From Emiliania huxleyi CCMP1516 (taxonomy: Eukaryota > Haptophyta > Isochrysidales > Noelaerhabdaceae), in the NCBI RefSeq assembly GCF_000372725.1, contig NW_005198259.1, positions 3,646-45,466 of the forward strand: a DNA stretch of 41,821 nucleotides, given 5' to 3'. The notes beneath the pieces were generated by a model. It saw only the letters and a program-made list of their open reading frames with translations. It searched no databases and had not been told where the DNA came from. Position 1 is the stretch's first letter; every line of letters begins with the position of its first letter. The position numbers and the translations under genes are program-made. Positions 38,792-41,821 of this stretch are shown here, piece after piece.

Positions 38792-39438
38792 CGCTGGGTG
38801 CGCTTCTGAGCTCCCCGGCCCTGGATGTGAGGCTGCCGACTGCACTCCAAGTGCTCCAAGGACACCTCTACTGTGAGATGGGTAAAAAGGAACAGGTCCC
38901 CGCCCTTGCGATCTTTTTGTGCAGGGTTCTTTGTGGCACGGGGTGGAACTTAGGCTGTAGTCCGCATGTTTCCTCGCGCACACCCCGTCTCGTTTCCTCT
39001 CCGTATTTCTCCACAGCACCCTCTCTCGTTTCCTCTCTAGTTTCCCGAGGAAACTCCGTGGAAATCAGCTGGTTTGGGCCCCAAATCGGCCAAATACCGG
39101 GTTATTTTGCCGATTTCCTCGGTTTCGCCTCAGATTTTGGTTTTTGCCCCAGACCAGCTCTCAGACTCGGGGAAACTCGAGAGTTGCCAGAATGGAGCAC
39201 CAAACATCCTCTAGTTTCCCTGGAAATTTCCGGAAACGCAAAGACCAAAGTGCTGGGGACCCTCTCGTTTCCTTTTTGGTTTCCGGAAAAATGGATAAAG
39301 GTGGAACCTGGAACGTGTGTGCGTGCTGCGACCTGCGTGTGCGTCCACTACACGTAACACGACGAGGCACTTGGAGCACTTGGAGTGCAGTCATTAGCCT
39401 CACATCCAGGGCCGGGGAGCTAAGAAGCGCACCCAGCG
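38792..39438. mobile_element. Foldback/MITE-like element, 647 bp with 69-bp inverted arms
   Basis: Left arm 38792-38860 and right arm 39370-39438 are reverse complements at 65 of 69 positions. The roughly 510-bp interior has no convincing gene but contains repeated GTTTCC(T/C)CTCT words and the hairpin-prone AAATCGGCC...GGTTATTTTGCCGATTT. No clear target-site duplication is seen. A partial arm copy at 5932 indicates dispersal in the genome. Family unknown; it could also be a processed inverted duplication. Confidence 0.7.
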
Positions 39439-39570
39439 GGCCGGAGGCCATCTGCATCTCACATCTGTGCATCGTCAGGGGCGGCCGTTGGATTGTGCCG
39501 GCAGCCAAACTCCATTGATGAGCTGCATCCCGGTTGAAACATGCGGTGACACGCGGTGACACGACACGAA

Positions 39571-40445
39571 ATGAGTGCGAGCATCGTGCGGTGCGAGCGG
39601 CAGGGCACAGTGGTCGTGACCGCGGTGACGCTGCCCCCTTACTGTGCGGCAGCTCACGAGCTAGGCGCCTCCGCCGATGCTAATGGCGTTGCGCCGTGCA
39701 TCGTCGTCTCAGCTTCGCTCAGCGCCAGCTGCCGCGAAGGTGCCCACGTGTCGCTGCATGAGGATGCGTGGGCCGGTTGGGCTCCGTCTCGCCGATGCGA
39801 CTCGCCGCGCTGCGAGTGGCCCTGCGGGTATAGGCAGGTGTGGGTGCTCAAGACGCGCCTGGTCAGCGAAGTGCTCACCTCCGGCCGTGATGCACTTGTG
39901 GTGGATGCAGACTGGCGCTTTGTCGCGAGCCCGCTATCATTCTATCGATCGCTGCCGCGCGTTGCCATCATCGGCCTGGCGGATCGGCCCACTGCCGAGG
40001 GGCATCTGATCAACTTCGGCCTCATGCTCATCCGTAGCGTACCTTCGACCCGCCGGCTCTTTAAGCGCGTCGCCAACCGCAGTGTTGTCGGTGAGTGCCC
40101 TTGCGACTGGAGCTTTGGTTGCTCTGCTCCGGCTCTCCGACCCTCCCTCTCTGCCCTGGTCTACCCAGGCTGGGACCAGCTCATTGCCAATGAAGAGCTA
40201 TTGCTCTGGTCGGCGGACGGCGACTCCGACGCGGACTGCTGCGCCGCCAACCAGCAGCTCAGAGACTTCTTTCGGCGGGACGAGCGCAGCCATGCGCTCA
40301 AGGTGTGCTGACCCATGATCCGAACCCCAGAGGCCCTCACCCTCTAGTCCTAACCCCGGGCCCTAACCTTGACTCGCACGTGTCCAAGGTGGCGTATCAC
40401 CGCGAGGGCAGCCATTGGGTGAGCGGTCTAGGTCGAGTGGTCTAG
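39571..40445 (+). CDS. Nucleotide-diphospho-sugar transferase (GT77-like), two exons
   Basis: Glycosyltransferase of the nucleotide-diphospho-sugar transferase type. ATG 39571; exon 1 to 40302, an 86-nt GT-AG intron (40303-40388), and a short exon 2 to TAG at 40443-40445 adding VAYHREGSHWVSGLGRVV. If the intron were retained, TGA at 40309 would end the protein after KVC. YRQVWVLKTRLVSEVL is followed by the DxD-type metal/sugar-nucleotide motif ALVVDADWRF (Asp110-Ala-Asp112). GLADRPTAEGHLINFGLMLI and PGWDQLIANEELL are also typical of the family. No signal anchor is seen at this start, so an upstream exon may be missing. A role in cell-surface glycan synthesis is inferred. Confidence 0.82.
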
Positions 40446-40522
40446 ACTGCCGCGCTGCTCTCACGGCACGTACAGACCAGAGCGCTCTCAGTCGCTAGTG
40501 CGTAGCCCCCTGAGATGACGCA

Positions 40523-41216
40523 ATGCCGCGGTGGCAGGACAATATGCCATTCTGCGACGACCCCGGAGCCTACGGCGCGCTCGCACCGCCCCCGCTTGCC
40601 GCATCGCTCGCCTTTTCGCGATGGGAGCCAAACGCCTTCAACATGCACAAGCGCCGCCCGCGGCTGCGGTGTGCCAGCACAGCCTGCGGCCCTCCGCCCA
40701 ATGTCGGTGCGGGGTCGCGCTCGGCGGGGACGGGGTCGGCGGCCGTGGACTCGGCCTCGGTGGCGCACACGGCGGGCATCGTGGCCGCGGCGCAGGGCGG
40801 GCCCAAGCTCCGCATCGTCGCCCACTACAAGTCTGGCTTCCTTTCCTCGTTCCAGCTCCTCGCCGCCGTCTGTTGCACGCCCCTCTCGGTCACCTCAACG
40901 CACAACGCCACGGGGACTGGCGCAGCCAGCTGGCGCGCCTGCCGCCAGCAGTGCCCTCGCGTGCGCCAGATATCGCACGAGTTCAACCTCGGCGCACCTC
41001 TGCAGCCCCGCCAGACCGTGGTCCACTTCCTTCGACACCCCATCGACATGCTCGTCTCGGGCACCATGTGAGCTGCTCCGCCGCCAGGCGCCTCGCAATC
41101 AGCACCCCGGTGAGGCTCTCAGCCGCCGCTGCCGCCACAGGTATGCCCTGAATTGCGCCGAGAGCTGGATGCGCGTTTGGCCGCCGCCGAACGCGGATGC
41201 CGCCAAGTTGGCGTGA
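40523..41216 (+). CDS. Sulfotransferase-like protein, partial gene model
   Basis: Transfer of sulfate from PAPS is predicted from two motifs. IVAHYKSGFLSSFQLLAAVC (about residue 97) corresponds to the 5'-phosphosulfate loop, with HYKSG in place of PKSGT. VVHFLRHPIDMLVSGTM corresponds to the 3'-phosphate-binding motif (R-P-x-D-x-x-x-S). A 73-nt GT-AG intron (41068-41140) joins SGTM to YALNCAESW. TGA follows at 41214. The shortness (about 200 residues) and a protein-like frame just downstream suggest the gene continues to the right through a frame break. The ATG at 40523 may be internal to an exon. Confidence 0.6.
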
Positions 41217-41445
41217 GGAGCTCAAGAAGGAGGATGTCACAGTGCTCTCCGGGGCGGGCGCCACCGAGGGAGGCGGCGACGCCCCCCGCATCATCTTCGA
41301 GGTTGAGGGAGAGGCGACCACACGCAAGAATTGGCCAGGCGCGACCATGTACCCAGCCGTTGCGGGCAGCGCAGACGCCGACACCGTCTGGTCGGGCAAG
41401 TGCAAGCTCATCATCGACCACATGCCACGCGGCTGGCACCGGTAT
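41197..41445 (+). CDS. Likely continuation exon of the sulfotransferase-like gene
   Basis: Frame carrying WREELKKEDVTVLSGAG and KLIIDHMPRGWHRYG overlaps the last codons of the previous model by one base shift. Composition is protein-like, and it should end near a GT at about 41442. Whether it belongs to the same protein through an indel, or to a separate exon, cannot be decided here. Confidence 0.45.
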
Positions 41446-41821
41446 GGCATAGACCCCTACGCACCGACACGCTCACACCCATATCCACGAGGCTGGAGGT
41501 TAGGTAGGAGGTGAAGGAAGCCTCGAATACTTTATCTCCGCAAGGCTGAGTCGCTGTAGAGTGCTTTGGTGCGGGGTGACTCGTTGTTGCATGCCGGCCC
41601 AGTGGCTTTTGCTGGCGGCCCAGTCGCTTTTGCTGCTTCTCGGATGCTTGTCGGTCGACGCTCACTCGTTCAAGACTTGCACGAAAGCTGATCACGTGCG
41701 TGTACCGCTCGCGCGGAACAGACGTAGCTTCCGCCAGGTCGCATTGATCTACCGCAATCGATAGGTGCACGCTTCGCACCTGATCCTGGTGCCGGACGAG
41801 CCGGTGCCCGGGAAGGATGTC
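41446..41821. other. Right end: intron-like sequence and possible partial exon
   Basis: After 41445 no coding signal is seen until an acceptor CGATAG at about 41763. There GTGCACGCTTCGCAC opens HASHLILVPDEPVPGKDV to the window end, a plausible partial exon. ATAAAGTA/TTATCTCC near 41530 is AT-richer. Confidence 0.4.

Noticed and set aside
40320..40380. CCCTAACC/CCTAACCCC words suggesting telomeric repeats
   Set aside because: Only three irregular copies inside a short intron; not a telomere array.

Overview
This window is nuclear DNA of a GC-rich single-celled eukaryote, most likely an alga. Genes lie on both strands, coding regions are broken by short introns of about 40 to 180 nt, and many introns start with GC rather than GT. 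The content (an NRT2-type nitrate transporter, secretory-pathway glycosyl- and methyltransferases, long G/C runs, microsatellites) and the frequent GC-AG introns fit a haptophyte best. That assignment is an inference; another GC-rich alga is possible. A 529-nt run of N and several one- or two-base frame breaks suggest a draft assembly, so isolated frameshifts should be read with caution.

Layout, left to right: 3' part of an NRT2 nitrate transporter (+); a TylF/macrocin-O-methyltransferase-like gene (+, intronless); a small ankyrin-repeat gene (-); a six-exon acidic SAP-like/coiled-coil protein (+); an N-terminal-motor kinesin with a long coiled-coil tail (-, containing the gap); a piggyBac-like non-autonomous element with TTAA ends; about 2 kb of G-tract-rich spacer; an FkbM-like methyltransferase with a signal anchor (+, intronless); a large SLIP-GC-like P-loop GTPase with at least 12 exons (-); a charged ORF with an internal stop (-); a 155-nt polypyrimidine tract; a two-exon protein with a Tudor-like segment (-); an FHA-domain protein fused to a 2OG-Fe(II)-oxygenase-like region (-); a frame-broken locus (+); the RNA polymerase III subunit RPC4 (+); a 647-bp foldback element; a DxD nucleotide-sugar transferase (+); and a sulfotransferase-like gene (+) near the right end. 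The genes are functionally unrelated neighbours and do not form a pathway cluster.

The outstanding feature is the introns. In at least four genes (SAP-like, kinesin, GTPase, RPC4), and in the FHA gene with more divergence, the first 6 to 33 nt of an intron copy the first nucleotides of the exon that follows it. The copied block sits directly after an AG, so tandem duplication across an AG|GC or AG|GT site would create the donor and acceptor at once. The space between the two copies is usually filled with short tandem repeats. Two filler families recur across unlinked genes: one based on ACATGTCC and one based on CCTAGAAGG / CTTCCTAGAC. In the kinesin gene the process is visible as five identical copies of a 33-nt exon piece every 69 nt. 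In RPC4 it produced a 529-nt repeat-filled intron and a 67-nt intron flanked by perfect 22-nt copies. This looks like an active or recent route of intron birth by local duplication, working mainly with GC-AG splice sites.
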